This document shows positions 24,936 to 32,092 of a DNA stretch of 64,000 nucleotides, one piece after another. The stretch's first letter is position 1; each line of letters starts with the position of its first letter. Both the position numbers and the translations under genes were made by a program. Under the pieces are notes generated by a model that saw only the letters and a program-made list of their open reading frames with translations, had not been told where the DNA came from and searched no databases. This DNA is from LGRD01 sp031415135. Its GTDB lineage: Bacteria > Pseudomonadota > Gammaproteobacteria > Burkholderiales > Burkholderiaceae_C. Location of the stretch: the NCBI GenBank assembly GCA_031415135.1, contig JANORB010000078.1, positions 47,449 through 111,448 on the forward strand. Reading direction: 5' to 3'.

Positions 24936-25763
24936 CTAGAGCACGTCCGGGTTCAAAACCGGATGCGGCGTCGTGCGGTCCGGGCTGCTCAGGTCGTCGG
25001 CACGCACAACCACCGCGGTGACGTTGTCGCGGGCGCCGCGTTCGAGCGCCAGGTCGAGCAGGGTCTCGCACGCCTGCTTGCAGCCGCCGGGCATCAGCGC
25101 TTGCTCGATGGCCACCTCGCTGAGCTCGTTGCTCAGGCCGTCGCTGCACAGCAGGAACAGGTCGCCGTCGAGCACGTCGACCGTGACGCTGTCGAGCTCC
25201 AGCGCTTCGTCGCCGCCGAGCGCGCGCGTGATCACGTTGGGCGGTGGCCGAACCAGCGTGTCGTCCGATGACCCCACCTGCTGCGACCGCACGGCTTCGA
25301 GCTGGCTGTGGTCGCGTGTGAGCTGTTGGAGCCGCCCGGCCCGGTAGCGGTAGATGCGGCTGTCGCCGGCCCACACGCAGGCACCATGGCGCCCGGCGGC
25401 GAGCAGCACGGCGATGGTGGTGCCGATGATCGGCACGTCGCGCCGCGCGGCCTCGGCGCGCAGGTGGCGGTTGGTTTGCCGCAGACGCTCGTGGGCGGTC
25501 GCGACGAGCTGTTCCAGGCTTGCCGCCGGCTTGGACGGGTCCACCAGGTCCATCAGGCTCTTGACGGCCAGGCGGCTCGCGAACTCGCCCAGCGCGTGGC
25601 CGCCCATGCCGTCGGCGACGGCCCAGGCGCCGCGGTGGGGTTGTTCGAGGCAGGCGTCTTCGTTGACCTCGCGCACCCGGCCGGGGTGCGAACGCGAGGC
25701 CGATGTCCAGTGGAACTCGTTCGGGCTGCCCGCGCCATCGGCACGAGGCTCGGCAGGGTTCAT
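24936..25763 (-). CDS. PP2C-type Ser/Thr phosphatase (PppA/Stp-like)
   Basis: A 275-residue protein phosphatase. Metal-binding motifs are in order: REVNEDACLEQ, AVADGMGGHALGEFAS, IGTTIAVLL, WAGDSRIYRYR, FLLCSDGLSNEL and GARDNVTAVVV. It should dephosphorylate targets of Hanks-type kinases; in type VI loci the equivalent is PppA opposing PpkA. No signal or membrane segment is present. It lies at the end of the minus-strand run kinase, three GG-leader peptides, phosphatase, so it probably balances the kinase at 26.9-28.6 kb and sets the state of the FHA protein at 10.9 kb. Confidence 0.92.
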   Translation of the reverse strand: MNPAEPRADGAGSPNEFHWTSASRSHPGRVREVNEDACLEQPHRGAWAVADGMGGHALGEFASRLAVKSLMDLVDPSKPAASLEQLVATAHERLRQTNRHLRAEAARRDVPIIGTTIAVLLAAGRHGACVWAGDSRIYRYRAGRLQQLTRDHSQLEAVRSQQVGSSDDTLVRPPPNVITRALGGDEALELDSVTVDVLDGDLFLLCSDGLSNELSEVAIEQALMPGGCKQACETLLDLALERGARDNVTAVVVRADDLSSPDRTTPHPVLNPDVL

Positions 25764-25815
25764 GTCGGCCGCGGGGTTCGGTGTTCGGGTTCGGTGTGCG
25801 CTGCGCGCTCGCGCC

Positions 25816-26094
25816 TCAGGCGCCCTGGCTGCCGATCAACACGGCGGTCAGGTTGGCGTTGTTGCCCGAGTTCTCGATGTTGAGGACCGTGGTCTGGTTG
25901 ACCAGCTTGTCGATGTAGGTGTAGTTGTTGTTGATCTGGAAGTAGTTGACCGCCGAGCCGACGCTGGCAACGGGCTCGACGAAGGGCCGGAAAGCGTAGA
26001 CCCAAGGCGCGCCGCCCGCGCCCCGCAACGACGACATCGCTTTGACATCCAGAGCGCGACTGAGGGGGAGGTCGGTGATGGTGATCATGGCCAT
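25816..26094 (-). CDS. Double-glycine-leader peptide 1 (Asn-rich)
   Basis: A 92-residue peptide. The leader is ITDLPLSRALDVKAMSSLRGAGG, matching the pattern of the two peptides upstream (D-L-x-L-S/T-R/Q-x-L, then GG). Cleavage after GG near residue 28 would release about 64 residues rich in Asn, Tyr, Val and Thr (NYFQINNNYTYIDKL, then VLNIENSGNNANLTAVLIG). The ending is reminiscent of curlin-type amyloid repeats, but this is impression only. The start at 26094 has a GGAG box; ATG at 26088 is possible. It is separated from peptide 2 by a terminator-like hairpin, so it may be less expressed. No known bacteriocin family was recognised. Confidence 0.68.
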   Translation of the reverse strand: MAMITITDLPLSRALDVKAMSSLRGAGGAPWVYAFRPFVEPVASVGSAVNYFQINNNYTYIDKLVNQTTVLNIENSGNNANLTAVLIGSQGA

Positions 26095-26125
26095 GTCTCA
26101 TATCTCCGTGACTAGAGAGCTTCGC

Positions 26126-26166
26126 AAAAAGTCCGCACCGGCATGGGTTGCCATGTTCCGGTGCGG
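26126..26166 (-). terminator. Rho-independent terminator or attenuator between peptides 2 and 1
   Basis: On the minus strand CCGCACCGG (26166-26158) and CCGGTGCGG (26141-26133) pair; a two-base bulge and an inner CATGG/CCATG stem extend it. A run of five T follows two bases after the stem (26130-26126). Read-through would still express peptide 1 and the phosphatase. Confidence 0.7.
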
Positions 26167-26187
26167 CCTTGCTTTATATCCAACTTG

Positions 26188-26215
26188 CCGCGGTACGGTG
26201 GATGTCGTACCGCGG
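26188..26215. other. Perfect 9-bp inverted repeat after peptide 2
   Basis: CCGCGGTAC (26188-26196) and GTACCGCGG (26207-26215) with a 10-base loop lie 11 bases after the peptide 2 stop. No T-run follows on either strand. It could protect the 3' end of the peptide mRNA or bind a protein. Confidence 0.6.
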
Positions 26216-26225
26216 CGCGGCGAGC

Positions 26226-26483
26226 TTAGATGACGACTTGCCCGATGTTGGCCAACGAGCCCACGAGGGTGTTGGTCAGCGTCTTCGTGTCGATGGCGAC
26301 CGACACGTCGTTGTCGAGCTGCGTCACGGTGTTCGTCGAGCCCACAACGATGTTCGGGCTGAAGAGGCCGCCGCTGACCCCAGCGGTAGAGCCGTCGATC
26401 AGGCTGGCGTTGAAGCCACCGGACAGGGCAGCTTGCTCTTCGGCACTCAGTTCACGGGTCAGGTCGAGGTCTTTGATCTGCAT
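26226..26483 (-). CDS. Double-glycine-leader peptide 2
   Basis: An 85-residue peptide with leader MQIKDLDLTRELSAEEQAAL ending in SGG at residues 21-23. The predicted mature part is about 62 residues: Gly/Ser/Val/Thr/Asn rich, with VVGSTNTVTQLDNDVSVAID and a hydrophobic tail LVGSLANIGQVVI. No cysteines are present, so disulfides or lanthionines are excluded. It is 68/85 identical to peptide 3 and of the same length, a recent paralogue. The start at 26483 has a GGAG box six bases upstream; the longer TTG start would swallow that box. It is the likely substrate of the C39 exporter at 15.9-18.9 kb. Confidence 0.8.
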   Translation of the reverse strand: MQIKDLDLTRELSAEEQAALSGGFNASLIDGSTAGVSGGLFSPNIVVGSTNTVTQLDNDVSVAIDTKTLTNTLVGSLANIGQVVI

Positions 26484-26536
26484 GAGATTCTCCAAAAGTG
26501 GAAGTGGATGGACTTGGGAGTGGGACTGCGGCGAGC

Positions 26537-26794
26537 TCAGCCGACGAGTTGCCCGATGTTGGCGATCGAGCCAACGAGGTTGTTGGTCAGCGTCTTCGTG
26601 TCGATGGCGACCGCCACGTCGTTGTCGAGCTGGGTCACGGTGTTCGTCGAGCCAACGACGACGTTCGGGCTGAAGGCGCCGCCGCTGACCCCAGCGGTGG
26701 GGGCGCTGATCAGGCTGAGGTTGGAGCCACCGGAAACGGCAGCTTGCTGTTCGGCGGTCAGTTCCTGGGTCAGGTCGAGGTCTTTGATCTTCAT
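26537..26794 (-). CDS. Double-glycine-leader peptide 3
   Basis: An 85-residue peptide starting MKIKDLDLTQELTAEQQAAV followed by SGG. The mature part repeats the peptide 2 plan: an AGVSGGAFSPNVVVGSTNTV stretch, then TQLDNDVAVAIDTKTLTNNL, ending in SIANIGQLVG. Differences from peptide 2 cluster in the first ten mature residues. It is the first gene after its own bipartite promoter element (26867-26895), 72 bases upstream. A double-glycine leader with acidic and aliphatic residues at regular spacing is the recognition signal of C39 peptidases. Mature function (antimicrobial, signalling or structural) is unknown. Confidence 0.8.
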   Translation of the reverse strand: MKIKDLDLTQELTAEQQAAVSGGSNLSLISAPTAGVSGGAFSPNVVVGSTNTVTQLDNDVAVAIDTKTLTNNLVGSIANIGQLVG

Positions 26795-26866
26795 GATGGT
26801 GTTCCTAAAGAATGGTTGAAAAACTGGAGACTTGGGGCTTGAGAGCAACTTGTGCTTCTCGTGTAT

Positions 26867-26895
26867 TGAGTTGCACCCTGGCCGTGCCAGCGTTC
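26867..26895 (-). promoter_or_regulatory. Bipartite element GAAC-N17-GCAACTCA upstream of peptides
   Basis: On the minus strand GAAC is at 26895-26892 and GCAACTCA at 26874-26867, with 17 bases between. Same element as at 9440 (16 bases). It lies between the kinase stop (26911) and peptide 3, so the peptides can be transcribed apart from the kinase. Confidence 0.7.
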
Positions 26896-26910
26896 AAACT
26901 ATTTTTCGAA

Positions 26911-28647
26911 TCACTTGAAGCCGATCTGGAAACGGCCCTCGGCCAGCCCGTCGGCCGCCGCACGCGCAAACGCCTGGCGCACCTCGTCGAGCGACGCCGC
27001 AGGCAGCCCGGTGAAATCGTCGCCGACCACCGATGCCGGCAAGTCGCCGGCGACGTCGCGCTCGCTCGCGAAGCAGGCAATCGTCTCGGGTACACCGAGG
27101 GTGTTCGCAGTCAGCTCGAAGCGCATCGCGCCCGGGATCTCCAGCGGCGCATCCGCCCTCACCCGAGTGCTCGGGTTGAAGCGGTTCGGATAGAACCGGA
27201 CGATGCGACGCGTCTCGTCCTGCAAGTAGCAGTAGACGTGCGCATCCTGGCTCGGCGTGACGCGCAGCCGGATGCGCTCGCCGGGCTGGAAACGATGCAG
27301 GGCAGCGGATTCGGCCTGACCCTCGGAAGGCAGGCGGACGATCGCCAGGCTGCGCGGCTTGACGGCATCGACGGTCGGGACCGGAACGGTTGGAATCGGG
27401 TCGGTCGGGTTCGGGACGGTCGGGTTCGGGGCAGTCGGGATCGAGACGGTCGGCTTCAGACTCGGCGATGACCACAGAAGCGCCCCCACCCCGAGCGCGA
27501 CGACGGCAAACGCCGCCGCCGCAGCGGGCACCCAAGGCCATCGGCGCCGCGGCCCGCCCGCATCTTGCGCAGCTTGACCGTCCGCGCCGGAACTCGGCAA
27601 CCGCTGCACGCCTTGAATCACAGGGTTGATGACGGTTCTCGACGAAGTCTGCGCGTCGAGCCTGTCCACGGCCGGCGGCGCCACCGTGATCAGGTCGGCC
27701 AGGCACGCGTCGATCGCACGGGCAAATGCCGCCACGCTCTGGAAGCGGGCCGCGGGATCCTTTTCAAGCGCCTGCATCACCGCGGCTTCCAGCTTCGGCG
27801 GAACGTGATGGACCCACGACCGCAGCGGCGGCGGCGCTTGTTCCAGCTGGGCCATCATGAGCGCGTGGTCACCCTGGCCTTCGAACGGCGGGCGGCCGGC
27901 CAGCAGCGTGTACAACACGATGCCGAGCGAATAGATGTCGGAGCGCACGTCGGCTTGTGCGCCGCGGATCTGCTCGGGCGCCATCGCCCGGGCGGTGCCG
28001 GCCACTTGCCCGTGCCGCGTCAGCTGCTCCTGGCTGTCCAGCGCGCGGGCGATGCCGAAGTCCATCACCTTCACCTGGCCGCTGTCGGCCAGCATGATGT
28101 TGGCCGGCTTGATGTCGCGGTGCACGATGCCGTGGGCGTGTGCGTGGGCGATGCCGTCGAGCGCCTTGCGAAAGATGGTCAGCGCCCGCTCGACGGGAAG
28201 CGGGCCGCCGGAGCGGATGAATTCGTCAAGCGAAATGCCGGGCACGTACTCCATCACCATGAACTGCTTGCCGCCTTCGTTCAGGAACGCGTGCACGCCG
28301 GCAACGTTGGGGTGGCCGAGCTTGGCAAGGAACTGCGCCTCGTTGCTGAAACGTTTCAGAAAGACGGGGTCGGAGGTGAGCTCGTCGCGCAGGACCTTGA
28401 TCGCCACCTCGCGCTGGAGCATCACGTCCACGCCCTTGAACACCTCGCCGACGCCGCCGGCACCGATGCGCTTGGTGATCAGGTACGCGCCGACGCGGCT
28501 GCCGATGAGCGACTCCGACGCATCGGGCGGCGCCGACCCGCCTTCGGGCCCGTTGCCGCCGGACGGGCCACCGCGTCCGTCGGGTGGCAAGTCGCCGCCC
28601 GTCGCACTCTGGGCCAAAAAGCGCGTGGTCTCGTTCGCAAGGCTCAT
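26911..28647 (-). CDS. Hanks-type Ser/Thr kinase with C-terminal DUF4384 domain
   Basis: A 578-residue kinase. The N-terminal disordered part (Gly/Pro rich) leads to a kinase domain at about 53-315 with IGAGGVGEVFKG, the Lys of VAIKVL, IVHRDIKPANIML, VMDFGIAR and the activation end AGTARAMAPEQ. One membrane helix follows (about 368-392), then a Pro-Thr linker with repeated PTVP/NPT units, and an extracytoplasmic DUF4384 domain (about 425-540, FQPGERIRLRVTPSQDAHVYCY). DUF4384 often follows caspase-like or kinase domains. The start at 28647 is set by GGGAG spacing. It likely phosphorylates the FHA protein; the outer domain may sense the envelope. Confidence 0.9.
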   Translation of the reverse strand: MSLANETTRFLAQSATGGDLPPDGRGGPSGGNGPEGGSAPPDASESLIGSRVGAYLITKRIGAGGVGEVFKGVDVMLQREVAIKVLRDELTSDPVFLKRFSNEAQFLAKLGHPNVAGVHAFLNEGGKQFMVMEYVPGISLDEFIRSGGPLPVERALTIFRKALDGIAHAHAHGIVHRDIKPANIMLADSGQVKVMDFGIARALDSQEQLTRHGQVAGTARAMAPEQIRGAQADVRSDIYSLGIVLYTLLAGRPPFEGQGDHALMMAQLEQAPPPLRSWVHHVPPKLEAAVMQALEKDPAARFQSVAAFARAIDACLADLITVAPPAVDRLDAQTSSRTVINPVIQGVQRLPSSGADGQAAQDAGGPRRRWPWVPAAAAAFAVVALGVGALLWSSPSLKPTVSIPTAPNPTVPNPTDPIPTVPVPTVDAVKPRSLAIVRLPSEGQAESAALHRFQPGERIRLRVTPSQDAHVYCYLQDETRRIVRFYPNRFNPSTRVRADAPLEIPGAMRFELTANTLGVPETIACFASERDVAGDLPASVVGDDFTGLPAASLDEVRQAFARAAADGLAEGRFQIGFK

Positions 28648-28755
28648 CATCACTCCCGAAGCAAGGCCATGGTGCCACTCGCAGGCCGTGATGGGTTGCC
28701 GGGCAGAGCGCGGCAGCTCAAGCCGCCGGCGCCCGGCCTGCGCAAGCCACGGCAC

Positions 28756-29673
28756 TCACTGCGCCAGCCGCGTCACCGAGCAGGTGCCCTTGGCATCGGC
28801 CCGGAAGCAGAACTCCCCTGTCAGGCTGGAGCTTTCCCACGGCACCTGCATGCGCTGGGTGTCGCGCGCCACGCTGATGCGCACTTGCTTGAACAGCAGC
28901 TCCACCGGCAGCCCCGGCGTTTGCACATGCTCGATGAAGTGCTTGGTGTACAGGCTGTGTTCTTCTTTCGCGTTGTCCAGCGCCACGCCACCGGGCGAGG
29001 TGGAAAACGCCACCATGGTGCCGGCGGGTGCGTCGATGGCGGCCAGGCCACGGCTGGGCACGCCGCGGTACTTGAGGCGCCGGCCATCGGCGGTGAGGAT
29101 CTCGCCGCCCGAAAACGGGTTGTTGCGGCAGGCGTCGAGGATGACGATGTTGATGCCGTGCTGCACGCGGCCGAGCCGGTCGATCAGCTCGCCCACGTCG
29201 GCGCTGCGGCCGGCCACGTCGTCTTCGCTCTTGATGTCGGCGTCCACCGGCAGCAGGTAGTTCTTGCCCTTGGACTGCAGGCCGTGGCCGGCAAAGAACA
29301 CCAGCCGGACGGCAGCGTCGGCAGCACGGGCCGAAAAGCGGCTCATCGCATCGAGCATGTCGGCCAGGGTTGCATCGGTGCGCAGGGTCACGTCGAAGCC
29401 CAGCGCGCGCAGGCTGTCGGCCACGGCCTTGGCGTCACCGACCGGGTTTTTCAGCGGGCCGACGCGGTAGTTGCCGTTGCCGATGACCAGGGCCAGCTTG
29501 CGTTCCTTGGGCGCTGATGCGGTGGTCTGGGCTTGTGCCTGCAGCATGCCCTGCGCGGCGAGCCAGCCGCCCAGCGCGCCGCGCGTGAGCCGAACCAGTG
29601 CGCGGCGCCGGGACGGGCATGCGCCGCGGGCGGCTTGCGGAGCCTGTGGGTCGTTGAGCGTGGTGGACGGCAT
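28756..29673 (-). CDS. Exported caspase-like (peptidase C14) protease
   Basis: A 305-residue metacaspase-type protein. The N-terminus has a twin-arginine-like segment (SRRRALVRLTRGALGGWLAAQG), so export by Tat or Sec is likely. The p20-like domain starts at KLALVIGNGNYRVGPLKNPVGDA and carries His130 (FFAGHGLQ) and Cys182 (LDACRNNPF). The end KGTCSVTRL is short. Both catalytic residues are intact. The start at 29673 follows a GGAG box. It sits between the anti-sigma and kinase genes in one run, so it is probably coexpressed with the signalling genes. The natural substrate is unknown. Confidence 0.88.
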   Translation of the reverse strand: MPSTTLNDPQAPQAARGACPSRRRALVRLTRGALGGWLAAQGMLQAQAQTTASAPKERKLALVIGNGNYRVGPLKNPVGDAKAVADSLRALGFDVTLRTDATLADMLDAMSRFSARAADAAVRLVFFAGHGLQSKGKNYLLPVDADIKSEDDVAGRSADVGELIDRLGRVQHGINIVILDACRNNPFSGGEILTADGRRLKYRGVPSRGLAAIDAPAGTMVAFSTSPGGVALDNAKEEHSLYTKHFIEHVQTPGLPVELLFKQVRISVARDTQRMQVPWESSSLTGEFCFRADAKGTCSVTRLAQ

Positions 29674-29690
29674 GTTCGTTTCTCCTGCCT

Positions 29691-30401
29691 TCAATGCCCA
29701 CGCGGCGGCGCAGCGTCCACCGTCAGGATGGAGTCGACGATGGGCGCGGCCTTCAGCTTGACGCCAGCGTCGAGCGCGGCATCGGTGGGCACACGAACGT
29801 AGTAGTCACCGAGCTGGCCCGGGCCGCTTTCGATGTTGCCCTGAACGCTCACCAGCAGCATGCGCATGTCGGTCTCGCTCGCCTCGGGCTTGAAGGCCAC
29901 GCGGAAGAGCTGCCCGCTGGGCGCCGCCGCGCCGGGCAGCGAGCGCACCTGTTCGTAGTCGCTGTCGTTGCCGGCCAGCTTGAAGATGAAGCCGGCCTGC
30001 ACAACGATGACCAGCGCGGCCATCGCAAACGCGGGCGACAGGCGCATGCCTTCGAACCAGCCGCGCACACGTTCGGTCAGGCTGGTGGCGCGCGGCGCCG
30101 CGCGCTGGGACTTCGGTGCCGCCACGGCTTGTGCGGCGGTGGCCTTGGCGATGGCTGCCTGCTCCACCGCGGCGTCGGCATGGATGCGCCGCATCGTGCG
30201 CTCCAATCCAATTTCGTCCGACACCTCGGGCAAATCGTCAAAGCCGGCCTGCACCCGCTGCCGCAGTTGCTGCAGCCATTGCAGCTCGGTGCCGGCGCGC
30301 GCATCGCGCTTGAGCACGCCGTCCACCAGCGCGCGGTCCGCGCCGGCCAGGGTGCCGTTGGCGTACCAGGGCAGCAGTTCGAGAAATTGTCGGTCCATCA
30401 T
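29691..30401 (-). CDS. Membrane anti-sigma factor
   Basis: A 236-residue protein. Its N-terminal 80 residues (MMDRQFLELLPWYANGTLAGADRALVDGVL) match the cytoplasmic anti-sigma helical domain, though the His/Cys zinc pattern of classic ZAS domains is missing. One membrane helix follows at about 110-130 (LSPAFAMAALVIVVQAGFIFKLAG), then an extracytoplasmic domain with LLVSVQGNIESGPGQLGDYYVRVP. The start overlaps the sigma stop (ATGA), the usual pairing. It should hold the ECF sigma factor until an envelope signal arrives. A paralogue is at 32.1-32.7 kb. Confidence 0.85.
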   Translation of the reverse strand: MMDRQFLELLPWYANGTLAGADRALVDGVLKRDARAGTELQWLQQLRQRVQAGFDDLPEVSDEIGLERTMRRIHADAAVEQAAIAKATAAQAVAAPKSQRAAPRATSLTERVRGWFEGMRLSPAFAMAALVIVVQAGFIFKLAGNDSDYEQVRSLPGAAAPSGQLFRVAFKPEASETDMRMLLVSVQGNIESGPGQLGDYYVRVPTDAALDAGVKLKAAPIVDSILTVDAAPPRGH

Positions 30402-30982
30402 CCTTCTCCGGTTGTCTTGTGGCCTTCGGCTTTCAGCATCAGGCTCAGGCAGTTGCGCAATTTCTGGCGGGCGTGAAACATCCGCGTCTTGACGGTGCCT
30501 TCCGGGCAGGCCTGCGTCAAGGCCACCTCGCCCAGCGACATGCCTTCGAAGAACACCAGGTGCACACATTCGCGGTGTTCGTGGCTCAGCTTTTCCATGC
30601 AGTGCCGCACGTTGTGTTCGCGCTGCCGACCGGCCATCAGCTCGAACGGGCCGGCTTCGTCGGACGGCAGCACCTCGGCCATGTCGTCCACATCGTCCTT
30701 CTGCGGTTCGGCGCGGCCCGAGCGCAGGCGCATCAGCGTCTTGTAGCGGGCAATGCCGATCAGCCAGGTGCTGAACTGCGACTCGCCGCGAAAGCGCGTG
30801 GGGTGGACCCAGATTTCATGCAAGGTGTCGGACACGATTTCCTCCGCTGCGGCCGGGTCGTTCATCTGCCGCAGGGCATAGGCATACAGCTTGCGGCTGA
30901 AGGCCTTGTAGAGCTGCTTGAACGCACTTTCGTCCTGCTTGGCGATGCGTTCGAGCAACTGGGCAATCTCGGCAGGTTCCAT
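30398..30982 (-). CDS. ECF-family RNA polymerase sigma factor
   Basis: A 194-residue sigma-70 family factor. Region 2 reads ESAFKQLYKAFSRKLYAYALRQMNDPAAAEEIVSDTLHEIWVHPTRF, and region 4 is LSHEHRECVHLVFFEGMSLGEVALTQACPEGTVKTRMFHARQKLRNCL. The linker is acidic. No regulatory C-terminal extension is present. It is coupled to its anti-sigma factor by a four-base overlap. ECF factors often read a GAAC -35 box; the five GAAC-N16/17-GCAACTCA elements in this region are candidate targets, but none lies directly before the sigma gene itself. Confidence 0.93.
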   Translation of the reverse strand: MEPAEIAQLLERIAKQDESAFKQLYKAFSRKLYAYALRQMNDPAAAEEIVSDTLHEIWVHPTRFRGESQFSTWLIGIARYKTLMRLRSGRAEPQKDDVDDMAEVLPSDEAGPFELMAGRQREHNVRHCMEKLSHEHRECVHLVFFEGMSLGEVALTQACPEGTVKTRMFHARQKLRNCLSLMLKAEGHKTTGEG

Positions 30983-31017
30983 GGCGCCGTCGCTCCGGGG
31001 AGGATGTTGGGCCCCCA

Positions 31018-31052
31018 GGGCTGGGCTGCGCCCAGCCCGCCCCCCGAGGGGG
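31018..31052. repeat. Intergenic palindromes upstream of the sigma gene
   Basis: GGGCTGGGC-TGC-GCCCAGCCC (31018-31038) is a perfect 9-bp stem, followed at once by CCCCC-GA-GGGGG (31041-31052). GC-rich palindromes like these also occur at 13.6, 50.3 and 52.1 kb in gaps, so they are probably dispersed REP-like elements. The rest of the 193-base gap has no clear promoter. Confidence 0.55.
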
Positions 31053-31175
31053 TCAAGGAAACCTGGGACGGCCCGGCGTTTCCTTGAGGGGCAATGCGGT
31101 CCATGGTATCTCTCCGGGGTGCCGGGTTCCAACCGCAATTCTGCGAAGGCGGTGGTGCTCACACCCGGACCGCAC

Positions 31176-31838
31176 TCAAGCGCCGCGGAACTGCACGCGC
31201 CGGTTTTCCGGCTTGCTCGCGTCTTCGCCGTCCATCGGCCGGTCTTCACCGAAGCCGATGGTCTTCAGGCGTTGTGCGTCCAGGCCGTGTTCGGTCACCA
31301 GGTAGCGCTTGACCGCCTCGGCCCGCTGGCGCGAGAGCTGCAGGTTGTACTGGTGCGCGCCCAGCGCGTCGGTGTGGCCTTCGATCAGCACGCTGCGCGA
31401 CGCCGGCAGCAGCTTGATGCCTTGCGCCACCGCGTCGAGCTGGGTGCGGGCACGCGGCAGGATGTCGGCCGAGTCGAACGCGAACTGCACCGGCAGCGCA
31501 ATCGATTCGGGCTGGCTGCGCGTCGGCGCCAGTTCGGCCACCACTGTGGCGACCGGCGACGCCGTGGCCACACCGGCACCGCCACCCCCCGCGGCATGGG
31601 ACTTGGCCGACAGCGTGACGGCCGCCGGCGGCTCGTCGCGCGAGGCCTCCGGCAACAGCCGGATCGACCGCTTCAGGCCGGGGCCGGCCAGGATGCGCTG
31701 GACCTCGACCGGGTCGATGCGCACCCCGTCGCGGTAGTACAGCATCTCTTCTTGCGGGGCGGCCCAGGCGGTTTGGGTGACGGCGCAGGTGACGGCACCG
31801 GCGACGAACAGGGCGACGATCAGCAGTTGGCGTGACAT
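31176..31838 (-). CDS. OmpA-family outer-membrane/peptidoglycan-binding protein
   Basis: A 220-residue exported protein. The Sec signal MSRQLLIVALFVAGAVTCAVTQTAWAA ends near residue 27. The C-terminal OmpA domain (about 112-220) shows VQFAFDSADILPRARTQLDAVAQ, VLIEGHTDALGAHQYNLQLSRQRAEAVKRYLV and KTIGFGEDRPM with NRRVQF, the peptidoglycan-binding signature. The N-terminal third is short and unstructured, with no beta-barrel. It probably tethers an envelope complex to peptidoglycan. Two copies of the bipartite element precede it, the nearer one 34 bases from the ATG. Confidence 0.88.
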   Translation of the reverse strand: MSRQLLIVALFVAGAVTCAVTQTAWAAPQEEMLYYRDGVRIDPVEVQRILAGPGLKRSIRLLPEASRDEPPAAVTLSAKSHAAGGGGAGVATASPVATVVAELAPTRSQPESIALPVQFAFDSADILPRARTQLDAVAQGIKLLPASRSVLIEGHTDALGAHQYNLQLSRQRAEAVKRYLVTEHGLDAQRLKTIGFGEDRPMDGEDASKPENRRVQFRGA

Positions 31839-31871
31839 GGCGGTCTCTCGAAAGGAATGGGGTGATGACTC

Positions 31872-31899
31872 TGAGTTGCAGCCGGCGGCAGGTCGGTTC
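31872..31899 (-). promoter_or_regulatory. Bipartite element GAAC-N16-GCAACTCA, ompA proximal
   Basis: Minus-strand GAAC at 31899-31896 and GCAACTCA at 31879-31872, 16 bases apart, ending 34 bases before the ompA start. This distance is close to that seen at the export operon (30 bases), which supports a promoter reading. Confidence 0.68.
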
Positions 31900-31988
31900 A
31901 GTCAATCGCCTTGCCTGCGGGACGCGGAATGCTGTCGGTCATGCTGGGCCCCTGGGGTGGCGGGTTGAGGTGTTGAACCCGATATCCA

Positions 31989-32016
31989 TCAGTTGCAGGA
32001 CATCGCCAAACGGTTC
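31989..32016 (-). promoter_or_regulatory. Bipartite element GAAC-N16-GCAACTGA, ompA distal
   Basis: Minus-strand GAAC at 32016-32013 and GCAACTGA at 31996-31989 with 16 bases between; one base differs in the second box. It lies about 150 bases before ompA, upstream of the proximal copy. The GAAC box is inside the small palindrome CGGTTTGAACCG. Confidence 0.6.
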
Positions 32017-32092
32017 AAACCGTCTCCCCCAGCGCAGCACGGAGGTTGCCTGATGAGTCGCGCGGGCGTGAACCCCGCGCGAACGCCCTTTG

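Noticed and set aside
31102..31129. GAAC on the minus strand (31129-31126) upstream of the sigma gene
   Set aside because: The bases at the expected distance read ATACCATG and match GCAACTCA at too few positions; autoregulation of the sigma gene by this element is not supported.
31975..32002. GAAC on the plus strand at 31975
   Set aside because: The second box would be GCAGGACA, a poor match, and no plus-strand gene follows for almost 1 kb.
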